The translations under genes were made by a program, and so were the position numbers. Below are positions 55,319 to 64,000 of a stretch of 64,000 nucleotides of DNA, piece by piece. The stretch covers positions 744,001 through 808,000 of the forward strand of contig CP087222.1 in NCBI GenBank assembly GCA_020912385.1. Direction: 5' to 3'. The stretch comes from Neofusicoccum parvum. Its lineage: Eukaryota > Ascomycota > Dothideomycetes > Botryosphaeriales > Botryosphaeriaceae. The number at the start of each line of letters is the position of its first letter. Position 1 is the stretch's first letter. The notes beneath the pieces are model-generated. The model was not told the origin of the DNA, made no database searches, and saw nothing but the letters and a program-made list of their open reading frames with translations.

Positions 55319-56200
55319 TTGACACTTCCAGCAATCTTCAAGCGTGAATTTCAGCGTAGGCAGCAGCATCTCACCATTTTCTGCCCAAATGGAAGGTTAA
55401 ACACTTTCCTGATACCCGGTGATCGATCAGTACACCTTGTCCTACCATTTGCAATCGCACTGTGGACAGCTTTAGTACATGTGACGCGAGTAAATAATCT
55501 AGGATCATGGCTACTCTTCCGCGTCATCGAACTTACCTACAGAGAACCCAAAGGCTACAGGTGGCACAGGATTCGTATCTTTGCGAAGTGGACATCTCCA
55601 GGTCGAAACTTCGTGCTCTGCGCGGACGTCCCACATGCCACGGAGGCAGACATGCTGGAGATTCTGTGCTCTGCGCATCCCAGGTCACATATCCAAAACC
55701 CTCATCGCATACATCTTGTCCTTGGGAGCGGGGTCCTCATGCCGTATGAGAAGTCCGTTGACTCTCTGCGCGAACGGCTCGGGTCAATTGAAGTAATTTG
55801 CCTTCCTACCTCAATGTTTCCTCACCTTCTAATCCCTGACTTCTACGTAGAGCCAACCTCGGAATCAACGTCTGGGTTTCCCAGAGATGCACGGCGCCGC
55901 CCGGCTAGTGGTCCAAATCATGGTTTGCCTCGACGCCGCGACGGAAAAAGCACCGACCGTGATGTTCCAGCACGAGCAGCTTTACACCAACATCGCCCCC
56001 TCTCTCAGCGTTGAGGGTTGACTTTTGTTCCGCCACACAATGCGACGCCTCCGAATCTTGGCACATCTGTTCCGCGGCTTGTACCTCCATTGCGTCAACT
56101 ATAGAGAGCGTATCTAGAATGAGATTAGCTTGGTATATCACGTATGGCATCCCAATGCCAATCTGCACGTACGAACGTCACTACAAAAAACACAATGTGG
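55319..56200 (+). pseudogene. Degraded fungal CorA-like (Mg2+ transporter-like) gene
   Basis: A plus-strand frame encodes GYRWHRIRIFAKWTSPGRNF, VLCADVPHATEADMLEILCS and VLGSGVLMPYEKSVDSLRER, matching the soluble part of fungal CorA-like proteins. Splicing at a GTAATT...CGTAG intron (about 55793-55850) leads in another frame to FPEMHGAARLVVQIMVCLDA, the next conserved helix. Later LRILAHLFRGLYLHCVNYRE is followed by RI, then TAG, then NEISLVYHV, where intact relatives read R-L-Q-N-E-I. This is a premature stop at a conserved Gln codon. The two transmembrane helices and the GMN-type motif expected at the C-terminus are absent. The N-terminus is also unclear. I interpret it as an inactivated, truncated copy. 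Confidence 0.55.
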
Positions 56201-56454
56201 CCTAGGTTTTCAACATTACTACGCAGTACGGCACTGGAAATACAGTGGAGAGCCAGCGGCCAAACACAGAAGCGGACGGTGCTTTAGAGCTTCCAGGCTC
56301 CGCACAAACAAGATGGCTCTCTATCTCTATGAAGAGTGCCTCTCAGAAGAAACAGAGCGCAGATTCGGGAAACCGAGTCGAGCATCATGGTTATCCGGAC
56401 ATCCACAGCCGCGCCTTCTGCCCTCGTTTCACGTGGATGAAGACTGATCAGGAA

Positions 56455-57626
56455 CTATTCCCCGGAAGGCCCAGCGAGCGTCGTGCCCAGGGCAGCAGCA
56501 GTGCCAAAGTTGGGCGAGCCGTCCGAGTTCCAGTTGACCTTCTGCGCCATCGTGTACCTGTTGCCGTCGCACGACCCGCCGCTGTTGGACGTGGCGTGGT
56601 ACACGTTCCAAATCTCCGTGCCATCAGGGCTCTGGAAGAATCTGTCACGCAGCACTGTCAGCACACACCGCCTGACCGGGGGGGAAAGAGGGCGTAGGGC
56701 AGTGAAACACACCCGTTATGCCCGGTCCCGTAATTGCCATTCGCGCTCTTGAACACCGGCCCGGTCTTCTTCCAGCTGCCGGAGGCCGTGGGGTCGCCGC
56801 TGCCGTCCCAGGTGAGCAGACCGAGCTGGTAGCTGGTGGTCCAGCAGTAGCTGGCCGAGTAGGTTAGGTACGTCTTGCCGCCGTGGTACATGGCGGCCGG
56901 GCCCTCCTGGACGGGGGCGCCGACCGTCTCCCACGAGGCGGTGGGCTGGGAGAGCACCTTGCTGGTGCCGACCTTGCCCGGCGACGTGAGCGGCGCGATG
57001 CAGAGCGACTGCAGCGAGTTGCTCATGCACGAGTAGACGAAGTAGTTGCCTGACGTGAAGCGCAGCACCGTGCCGTCGATGCCCCAGGTGGTGGTGAGCT
57101 GCGCCAGGTACGACCAGCTGTCCCAAGGCGTGGCGCCGCCTGGGCGGGAAGGCTCGGTCAGCGTGTGCTCTCGAAGAGTGTCTCCACGTGGGACTCCTGG
57201 GCGGACTCACCCTTAAGCACGTGCGGGCGCTGGCCGTCCAGGTTGGCGCTGTTTCCGGCGGTGTAGTAGATATACCAGCTGTACTCCCGGTCAGCACACG
57301 CACCACCCACACGCCGGTCCGCCCAGAGACACCCACGTCCCATCGAAATAGTGCAGCTCCGGCGCCCAGACATTGCAGCAGCGCGCCGAGTTGGTGTCCG
57401 TCCACACGGTCTTCGTCTCGCCGTTCTTCAGCCCGTTGAGCGTCGTGGCACGCGTGATCTGCAGGTTCGTCCAGGTGGTGGTCATCAGGTAGTAATACCC
57501 GCCCGACCACACGATGTGCGGATCCGAGCCGTTGGGGTTCTTGAGGGGGTTGGAGTAAGTTGCGGCTCCGACGAGCTGGGCCTGCGCCCAGAGGGCCCAG
57601 CAAATCAGCGACATGAGCGGCCACAT
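56455..57626 (-). CDS. Secreted GH43 arabinanase/arabinofuranosidase-type glycosidase
   Basis: Four exons on the minus strand. It starts MWPLMSLICWALWAQAQLVG (signal peptide) at 57626. The five-bladed propeller begins SNPLKNPNGSDPHIVWSGGY, with the catalytic base Asp in SDPHIVW. WAPELHYFDG is spliced to TWYIYYTAGNSANLDGQRPH. The pKa-modulating Asp is in TTTWGIDGTVLRFTSGNYFV, and the general-acid Glu in APVQEGPAAMYHGGKTYLTY. The last exon starts FFQSPDGTEIWNVYHATSNS and ends TTLAGPSGE. All three catalytic carboxylates are present. The pattern fits GH43 exo-alpha-1,5-arabinofuranosidases acting on plant arabinan (subfamily inferred). This is a plant-cell-wall degradation gene in an otherwise mixed region. 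Confidence 0.87.
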
Positions 57627-58632
57627 GGTGGTGTGGTCAGGTCGGCAGAGGAGAGGAGCTGGCTGCGCGCATATCCTCACTCCCGACGCAGTGCCGTCCC
57701 GAAACGCCTTCTTGTACTCATGGCTCGCGATGGCCGGCCCCACGGGGTGAGTAGGAAGGGCGGAAAGTCACCCGCAGAGGGAGCCTGGTCCTGCCTTGCA
57801 TTTCCGCGAATCAGTCATCGTGAAGCGTCTGCCCGGGCCGTGGCAGAGGCTGGCGAGCGTGGGCCCTCTCGGTTTCCGCGAATCGGCTTGCCGTAGGCTC
57901 GTGGAAGCGGCGGTGCCGGTGCCGTATATTTCTCCGGTCTCACTGCTCGCGGACGTGCCTCGTGACTGCGCTTCGGTGGCGCGCTGTTTCCGACATGGCG
58001 CCTGTTGTTTCTTGGATCCTGCGGTGTCCATTCACGCTGGCAAACCCACCGGAAACACGGGGTAGCGCGGGGTGCGTTGGGCGACGGCCACCGAAACGGG
58101 CAAGACGCGAGGGAAAGCGGGCGCGATTAGGAAGGTGCCCCCAAGCTTCCGGTGGATCGCCAGGCACCCTCCGTCCAGCATTCCTGACAGCCGTCCAGTG
58201 GGCATATTAAGAGGCGTTTCCCGCCTGGCGCCCGTGCCGGTGCAAAGTCGTAGCAAGCCTGGCCCTCAAGCCATCAGAGTAGAAGCTTCGAAATCGGACG
58301 CCGGCATGGATGAGATCCAGGAGCACTTGCCCAACACCCGAGACCTCAAGCCGAGAAGCAAAAACTTTTTTATTCCCCTTTTCTGTTCGGACCAGCCTGT
58401 CGAGCCCATGCTATGCAAAAATCCCTGCCTCCCACCCCCGGTCATCTCCTCCAATAGAGAACGAAGGGTATATGCTCGTCCTAGCATGGTGACCAATGAA
58501 TCCCTACAAAGAACACCCTCGCCAAAGAGAAACTCGACCGCTCCTTCATACCCGACCCTGGAGCTCTCCGTCAATTATTACGCTATCTCCGCTTTTCTGC
58601 TCTCAATCGTTGCCCTTTCAAGGAGGCGAGGC
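57627..58632. other. Intergenic, 1 kb
   Basis: The promoter of the GH43 gene on the left and the 3' flank of Tudor-SN on the right. ORFs overlap on both strands. No gene supported. Confidence 0.5.
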
Positions 58633-61467
58633 TTAATCCTCGGTAAGGTCACCGTACTCCCAGATACCCCGCCTCTCTCCCTTGGCCTCGTCCTCCTTCG
58701 ACTTCAACGTCTTCAGAACGTCGCTTGCAGAGCGCTCCCAAGCCTTCAGCTTCCTGGGCACCATGGCGTAACCACCGGCGATGACGTCGGCGTTCAGAGT
58801 CTCGGTCGCGCTGTTGCTTGCCACGTCGAACAAGGTAACATACAGCGTGTTGTCTTGAATGTGGTCAACGTTGGCAACCATCTGCCGGCCAGCCGTCTCC
58901 TGACCGATGAAGTCAACCGCATCGCGGAGGTAGTCGGCGGAGGTGGGGAATTGCAGGAAAGAGAGGACAGCATCGGTGGCCTGCGGCTTGAGCGTCTGGG
59001 TGCTGAACTTGGCATCAAGAGGGCGAAGGCGCGAGTATGGAATGACCTCCGAGTTTCCATAGTCGATATAGAGGACCTCAACCTTCTTGGCCTCGCGATC
59101 GTTGCGGCGGACCCTGGCACGGTACCAATCGTTGTCCTCAGTGAACTTAGCCGAGACAAAGTCGCCAGCCTTTACTTGCTCGACCGGCCTCTCGTTGGCC
59201 TTGTTGAGGTGGAAGTTACGGAAGGAGTTCATGAGCTCTGTCAAAGCCGTGGTTCCTGATCCAATCTCCTGGATCTTTAGGCGGCAAGTCTCCTCGTCAA
59301 CGTGGGTGACCATGATGTCGCGGTAATCCTTGCGGCGCTCAGCAGACTCGCCGTTCCCGTTCGCGCCGTTCGAAGCCTCAGCCAAGGGGAAGTCCTCGCC
59401 TTCCTCATCCTGCGACGGATCCCAGCTGTGCCACATGCCCTTGCGACCCTCCTTGGCCTTCTTCTCCGCCGCAAAGAGCTCAGTTGCGTTGCCGGACTTC
59501 TCTGCCGAGTACGCGTGGACGGAAGCAAGACCCTCCTCAACCAGGAGCTTGGCAAAGCTCTCACGGTTGATGTAGAGGGTTCCAATGAAGCCACCGACCT
59601 TGTCACAGTCTTCGACGTCGATCTCAACGTCACGCTGCTGGCAGCGCTTATTGGCGAAATCGTGGGCTTCCTGGCCGAAAGGCTCGCTCTTCTCGTTGGG
59701 GTTCCTGGCGGACCTGGGTGCACGAATGCCAGAGAGGACGAATGTAAGCTTGGCGTTCTCACGGGGGACGAGAACAGTGAAGCGCGAGCCAGACTTGACA
59801 AAGTCTACGATCGCGGGCACCTTCCTCTGCCTTGACAACAAGGTAAGTTGCCTCTTCGCCTTCTCTAGGCTCTCGGAGTAGTCCACGTATTGCTTGGTAG
59901 CCGGAGGCTTTGACGACCACATGCCCCGACCCTCCTGCTGAGCGTCCTGTTCGGTCAGGAGTAAGTCATCGTAGATGGGGCTGCGGTCCGAGTCATCCGC
60001 ACGGTGCCGGATGACTGAAGCAAAGCCATTCTCAACCAGCAGAAGAGCGATGTTCTTGCCGTTGAAGTTGACGGTAGCCATCTCACGCTCTTCATATCCA
60101 TCCGAGGGTGGGCGCTTGCCATCGATCCTGACCTTGACGTGCTTACCGATCAAACGCTTGCGGAGGAACTCCTTCGCCTCGGCTTGGAAGGGAGCCTGCT
60201 TAGGGTCCGAAGGCTTGGGCTGCCTTACACTGCTCAGGTTGACGCGCTTCTCAGCGCCCGTCTTGTTCCGTAGGAAAAGCGTGTCCGCGCTCTGGATCCT
60301 GCTGACTACGGCCTCGACTTCTCCTGCGGAACTCTGCTTCGTGGCAACGAGACCTTGGAAGACGCCTACCCTCTTCTCCTTCGCAGCCCTCTCGGCCTGT
60401 CTCAGCGATCCCATCTCACCACCAAGAAGTGTCGTGTGTTGGTCCATGCACCGCGCAAGACCGGCCTCTAGCAGGAATGGCGCGATGTTGCCACGCTGCG
60501 GGTGTTTCACGGTGCCAACGAGCTGGTTCTGCGGGCTCACGCCGAGAGGAACAAACTTGATGGTGCGCTGTAGCAGACGAGACTCGATGAATAGCTGCGC
60601 GTCGTCGCCAAAGGGTTCGGCGGGCTGTTCCTTGCCGTCCGAGGGGTTTACTCGCTTCGTCGAGGGTGCGCGGATGCCAGCGATGAGAGCCATGGTCTGC
60701 ACGTGCTTTGTCGATGATAGCAGTAGGCGCGCAATGAGACGGTCGCCGCTGAGGACCTTCTCGACAATGGCTGCTTCGACTCAGTTCATTGCCTAAAGTA
60801 ATTTTGTGCGAACTCACCGTCGATGTCCTTGCCCTTGTTGTTCTCAACGAAGCCTCTGGCATCAGGCAACTCGTATGATACATCCAGACGGCTGGAAGTC
60901 TCAGCCCAGGTGCCCTTGGAATCGGCCTTGGCGCGCGCTTCGAGGGCCTGGAGCTTCTGTACTAGCGCTTGCGATGCGTCGGAGTCGTCCTTGCGGTCTG
61001 CGTCGTCGCGGAGCTTGACCCAGCCTTCGGCAACAGCAGCGTCAGGCAGCGTCAGACCACCGGGTAGATGGATGATGCCATAGTCGCGCTTCGCTCCGGT
61101 GGGGATCGTGTACAAGACCTTAAATTGCACGACCTTACCGACCAGGATGCGGCGCAGGAATTCGCGAGATTCAAAGGCGAAGGGCTGTTGGAGAAAGTTG
61201 CGTCAGCGTGTTGTTCTTGGAAGCTTGTTGGCGGTAGGCGGATAGCTTCAATAGCAACCTCAATTGGGCCACCGGCTACTACGCCACGTATGAGGGCATT
61301 GAACATGCTGGACGGGTGTGACCAACCTCATCGCCCTCCCTCCTTATCCTCGGGGCGGAGACGAAGGCGAGACTCAGGATGCGCTCTTGCTTCGGGTTGT
61401 TCACGTTGTGCAGGACGACCGTGTCACCGGACAGGACAGACTTGACCATTGCCTGGTAGAGAGCCAT
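58633..61467 (-). CDS. Tudor staphylococcal nuclease (Tudor-SN/SND1)
   Basis: This conserved RNA-binding protein has staphylococcal-nuclease-like repeats and a Tudor domain. In other eukaryotes it acts in RNA decay, splicing and stress granules. Three exons on the minus strand, starting MALYQAMVKSVLSGDTVVLH at 61467. Four SN-like repeats follow, recognisable by openings such as AIVEKVLSGDRLIARLLLSS and by AGIRAPSTKR, SGIRAPRSAR and LVEEGLASVHAY. The Tudor domain is VKAGDFVSAKFTEDNDWYRA then EVLYIDYGNSEVIPYSRLRP, with the aromatic cage residues. A final partial SN repeat ends KGERRGIWEYGDLTED. The short first exon ends at RRE(GDE), and a second intron follows KGKDIDGE. Order and length agree with fungal Tudor-SN. 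The nuclease-active residues of bacterial SNase are only partly retained. Confidence 0.95.
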
Positions 61468-62148
61468 GATGGAGGACGGGGGGATGCAGCTGCAGGCGCA
61501 ATTGGTGTCAGCTCCGCCACTGGACGAGCTATTAGCTCCTAGAACAAAGTTGGCGTGACACTCACTCGAGCTAGAGCTTCGGAAAACGAGGGGGTAGCCG
61601 GGCAGCGATGCCAATTGGAGCGAATTGATTCTGAAGGAGCGGGCTTGTAGGTGCAGCTTTGAGGGGAGGTGCAATGAAGGCAAAGTTGCCGGGCGGAGGA
61701 GTGCGTTGCGGAGAGCGAGTCGTTGCAGCGGATGGAGCTGTGGGGTTGAATCTGGCCTTTTCGGCGGCGTCACTCAGGCGAGGGTCCTCGCACGCGAGCG
61801 CCCCCCTCGGAGCTCCAGTCGGTCGCCGCACCTGCACGACCCTCCGCCGCACGTCACCCGCCCCAAAAAAACACCTACCACCCGCCTCCATCCCCAGCAA
61901 TGCCGTCCACCCGTCATCGCATCTGCCCTCGTAGCCCGGCATTATCTTCATGCGCTCGCAATAGTAGTCACTGTCACCCTCGGCCCCGGCTTGGCGCGGT
62001 CGCCGGCTGCCGCTCATGCGCATGCTGTCTTTGGGTCACCGATTCAATTTTCACTGCCTATTTACTACTACATTCATCAACCGCATACCGCAGCATCCAG
62101 AGCCGTGGCATCTGGAGCTCGTGAAGCTTGGGTTGCACCAGAATACGC
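61468..62148. other. Intergenic between Tudor-SN and SOD1 genes
   Basis: Tandem minus-strand genes. This holds the Tudor-SN promoter and the SOD1 3' flank. No coding sequence supported. Confidence 0.5.
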
Positions 62149-63070
62149 TTAAGCGGAGATACCAATGACGCCTGTGTGCGACAGCTATTAGCAACTGCTC
62201 CCTCGTCCATGTAGCTAGATCAGACTTACCGCAGGCAGGACGGGGACCAGCATTGCCAGTCTTCTTGGACTCCTCGTTGCCGCCCTTGCCGAGGTCGTCA
62301 GTGCCGGCGTGGCAGACGACGGTACGGCCGATGACGCTCTCGGCACCGATCAGCTTGACCAGCTTGTCAGTGACGGAGCCAGTCGAGTTGCCCTGGCCGT
62401 CGGTCTTGATGTTGCCAAGGTCACCGACGTGACGGTCCTCGTCGGTGGGAGCACCGTGGCCCTTGCTGTGGGGGTTGACTGTACGCTCCCGTCAGTGTCT
62501 GCTCCTTCCAGCTCGCGCATTGCCACCGTGCGAGGGTCCTTACAGTGAGGGCCGGCGGAAGTGCAGCCGTTGGTGTTGTCGCCGAAGGCGTGGATGTGCA
62601 TGCCACGCTCAGCGTTGGCATCGTGGCCGCTGAGGTTCCATGAGATGGTGGTGGGGGCGGACTCGGACTCCTGCTCGAAGGTGACGGTGCCCTTGACGTT
62701 GGAGTCACCACGGATAACTGCGACTGTTGTTGTTCGAAGCCTTGTCAGCCACTGTTGCCTCTGCCAAGGACACCTTGATGGGCGGAACGGCGCGACCGAC
62801 GGCTGTCAATCCGTCAATCCGCCATTCCAGCTCAGGGAGTCCCTGGCCGTACGGTAATCATCGTTTTGGGCACCTGAAGCCATCAAGGTGCTGCTCGACG
62901 TTCCCAGATGGGCCAATTGGACTCCCTGATGGGCGACGCAAGCACCGTTACGTCGAACAACATGCTCAAACCGCCTCACGTCGCCGCTGCGGCTGCCCCA
63001 CTTCAGGCAAGAGCAGGCGTAAAGTACTGCGGAGCGAAAACAAGTTACGGGACTTACCAGCCTTGACCAT
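62149..63070 (-). CDS. SOD1: Cu/Zn superoxide dismutase
   Basis: This cytosolic and intermembrane-space enzyme converts superoxide to oxygen and hydrogen peroxide. Four exons on the minus strand. Exon 1 is only MVKA plus one base (ATG at 63070). An unusually long first intron of about 330 nt (GTAAGT...CAACAG) joins it to [20 protein letters not shown]. Metal ligands are all present: MHIHAFGDN (two Cu His), the bridging and zinc His in [26 protein letters not shown] (zinc His/Asp), and [11 protein letters not shown] (Cu His). The disulphide cysteines lie in NGCTSAG and RPACGVIGIS. The last exon encodes only GVIGISA after GTAAGT...CACAG. Complete and expected to be active. Confidence 0.96.
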
Positions 63071-63505
63071 TTTGGCGGTTTTGATGGTTACTTTGGGGTT
63101 TGATGTGTGGAATCAGAGCTTTTGCTGATGGATGAAGAGGAGAGAAAGTGAGCGATGCGTTCCGACACTCTTCTTGTGCGGGGCTTCGAGCTCCCACCTC
63201 GCTTTCGTCATCAACAAGTCACTAAATCCGAAAACCTCCGACCAATCAGAGCCTCCGGTCTCCGCAGGGGTCCGCGCTCGCGCTTTGCGCAACACCGAGC
63301 GCTGTTTGGCCAGACGCATCTCCTCTCATAAGCTTGCACATTGCTCAGTCATCGCATCAAAAGTCATCTCTATTTTGTTTGCAAGCGAAAATCATCTGCT
63401 AGCTAAGGGTTTATCATCAACGCCCTGACCTCATCGCAATGACTGTCCCAACTTCCATTATACGTAACAAGCATTCTGGTGCCCCGCTCCCGATATCGGA
63501 TCAAT
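63071..63505. promoter_or_regulatory. SOD1 promoter region
   Basis: 435 bp between the SOD1 start and the transaldolase stop, both genes on minus. The SOD1 promoter must lie here or overlap the transaldolase 3' end. I see no clear TATA box. Confidence 0.4.
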
Positions 63506-64000
63506 TTACGACTTCTCGATCTTCTCCTTGAGGATGTTCTTGAGCGTAACCGCGTCAGCCGCGAACTTGGAGATGCCCTCGCGCAGCTTCTCGACCGCCA
63601 TCTGCTCCTCGTTGAAGTCGAAGCGGAAGGTGGCCTCGTCGTTGATGTAGGTCTTCTTCTCAATGTCGAGGCTGGAGGCGTTTGAGGCGTCCAGCTTCTT
63701 GGGGACGGCCTCCTGAGAGTTGTAGAGGTCCTCGAGGAGGTTGGGCTGCATCCGGTCAGCACATGTGACGCCTGTAATCTCTTCCCTCAGGGTATACTTA
63801 CGGAGATGGTGAGGTAGTCGCAGCCAGCGAGCTCGGTAATCTCGCCAACGTTGCGGAAGGAGGCGCCCATGACGATGGTGTTGTAGCCGTACTTCTTGTA
63901 GTAGTTGAAGATGCTCTCGACGCTCTTGACACCCGGGTCCTCGGCAGCAGAGTACTCCTTCTTGGTGGCGGCCTTGTACCAGTCGAGGATACGGCCAACG
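63506..64000 (-). CDS. TAL1: Transaldolase, C-terminal part (runs off the window)
   Basis: This pentose-phosphate enzyme transfers a dihydroxyacetone unit from sedoheptulose 7-phosphate to glyceraldehyde 3-phosphate. Only the last two exons are inside the window. The upstream one reads [40 protein letters not shown] and [20 protein letters not shown], then YLTIS. It is spliced (GTAAGTATACC donor near 63801) to [20 protein letters not shown] and on to [20 protein letters not shown], ending [10 protein letters not shown]. The Ser and Arg of GASFRN bind the phosphate. The catalytic Lys and the N-terminal half lie beyond the right edge, so completeness cannot be judged. Confidence 0.93.
   Translation of the reverse strand, partial: RWPYPRLVQGRHQEGVLCCRGPGCQERREHLQLLQEVRLQHHRHGRLLPQRWRDYRARWLRLPHHLRKYTLREEITGVTCADRMQPNLLEDLYNSQEAVPKKLDASNASSLDIEKKTYINDEATFRFDFNEEQMAVEKLREGISKFAADAVTLKNILKEKIEKS

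Noticed and set aside
1..64000. CRISPR arrays, bacterial operons and ribosome binding sites
   Set aside because: The window is nuclear fungal DNA with spliceosomal introns. No direct-repeat/spacer structure or rRNA gene was seen.

Overview
The window comes from a filamentous ascomycete (Pezizomycotina). The evidence is a Woronin-body gene (hex1), many short GT-AG introns of about 50-80 nt, strongly G/C-ending codons, and fungal families such as Mdm34, X325/BIM1, DUF6594, rhodopsin-like membrane proteins and Zn2Cys6 regulators. A Dothideomycete-like fungus is my guess, not a demonstrated placement. All gene models were spliced by hand from reading frames and splice sites. No search was run.

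Layout. 0.3-4.9 kb: ceramide synthase (LAG1/LAC1) and the ERMES subunit MDM34, both minus strand. 6.4-11.0 kb: an accessory-looking block with a caspase-like (C14) protein carrying a C-terminal membrane anchor, a small two-exon gene, and a DUF6594 membrane protein. 11.4-14.5 kb: an SRR1-like gene and a GPI-type X325 copper-protein gene. 15.5-20.7 kb: housekeeping genes, with NUP82 divergent from the cap-binding subunit CBC2, then PDX2/SNO (PdxT). 21.3-25.5 kb: a GH17 glucanase and a 2-oxoglutarate/Fe(II) oxygenase, separated by an AT-richer stretch with decayed ORFs. 26.7-28.6 kb: hex1 with an unusual upstream in-frame open region that has no ATG. 30.3-41 kb: an epoxide-hydrolase-like protein, a 1380-residue disordered protein, a secreted lipase-like hydrolase and a small orphan ORF. 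41.6-53.3 kb: a coreless secondary-metabolism-like group (Zn2Cys6 regulator, rhodopsin-like membrane protein, two P450s, NmrA-like reductase). 53.8-57.6 kb: a small Cys-rich secreted protein, a CorA-like pseudogene and a GH43 arabinanase-type enzyme. 58.6-64 kb: housekeeping again, with Tudor-SN, Cu/Zn superoxide dismutase and the 3' half of transaldolase running off the right edge.

How it fits together. Conserved core genes (ceramide synthesis, ER-mitochondria tether, nuclear pore, RNA cap binding, vitamin B6, Tudor-SN, SOD1, transaldolase) alternate with patches of variable genes (caspase block, P450 group, carbohydrate-active and secreted proteins). The points most worth following are the AUG-free, spliced, protein-like extension upstream of hex1, the tail-anchored caspase-like protein and its neighbours, and the coreless P450/regulator group.
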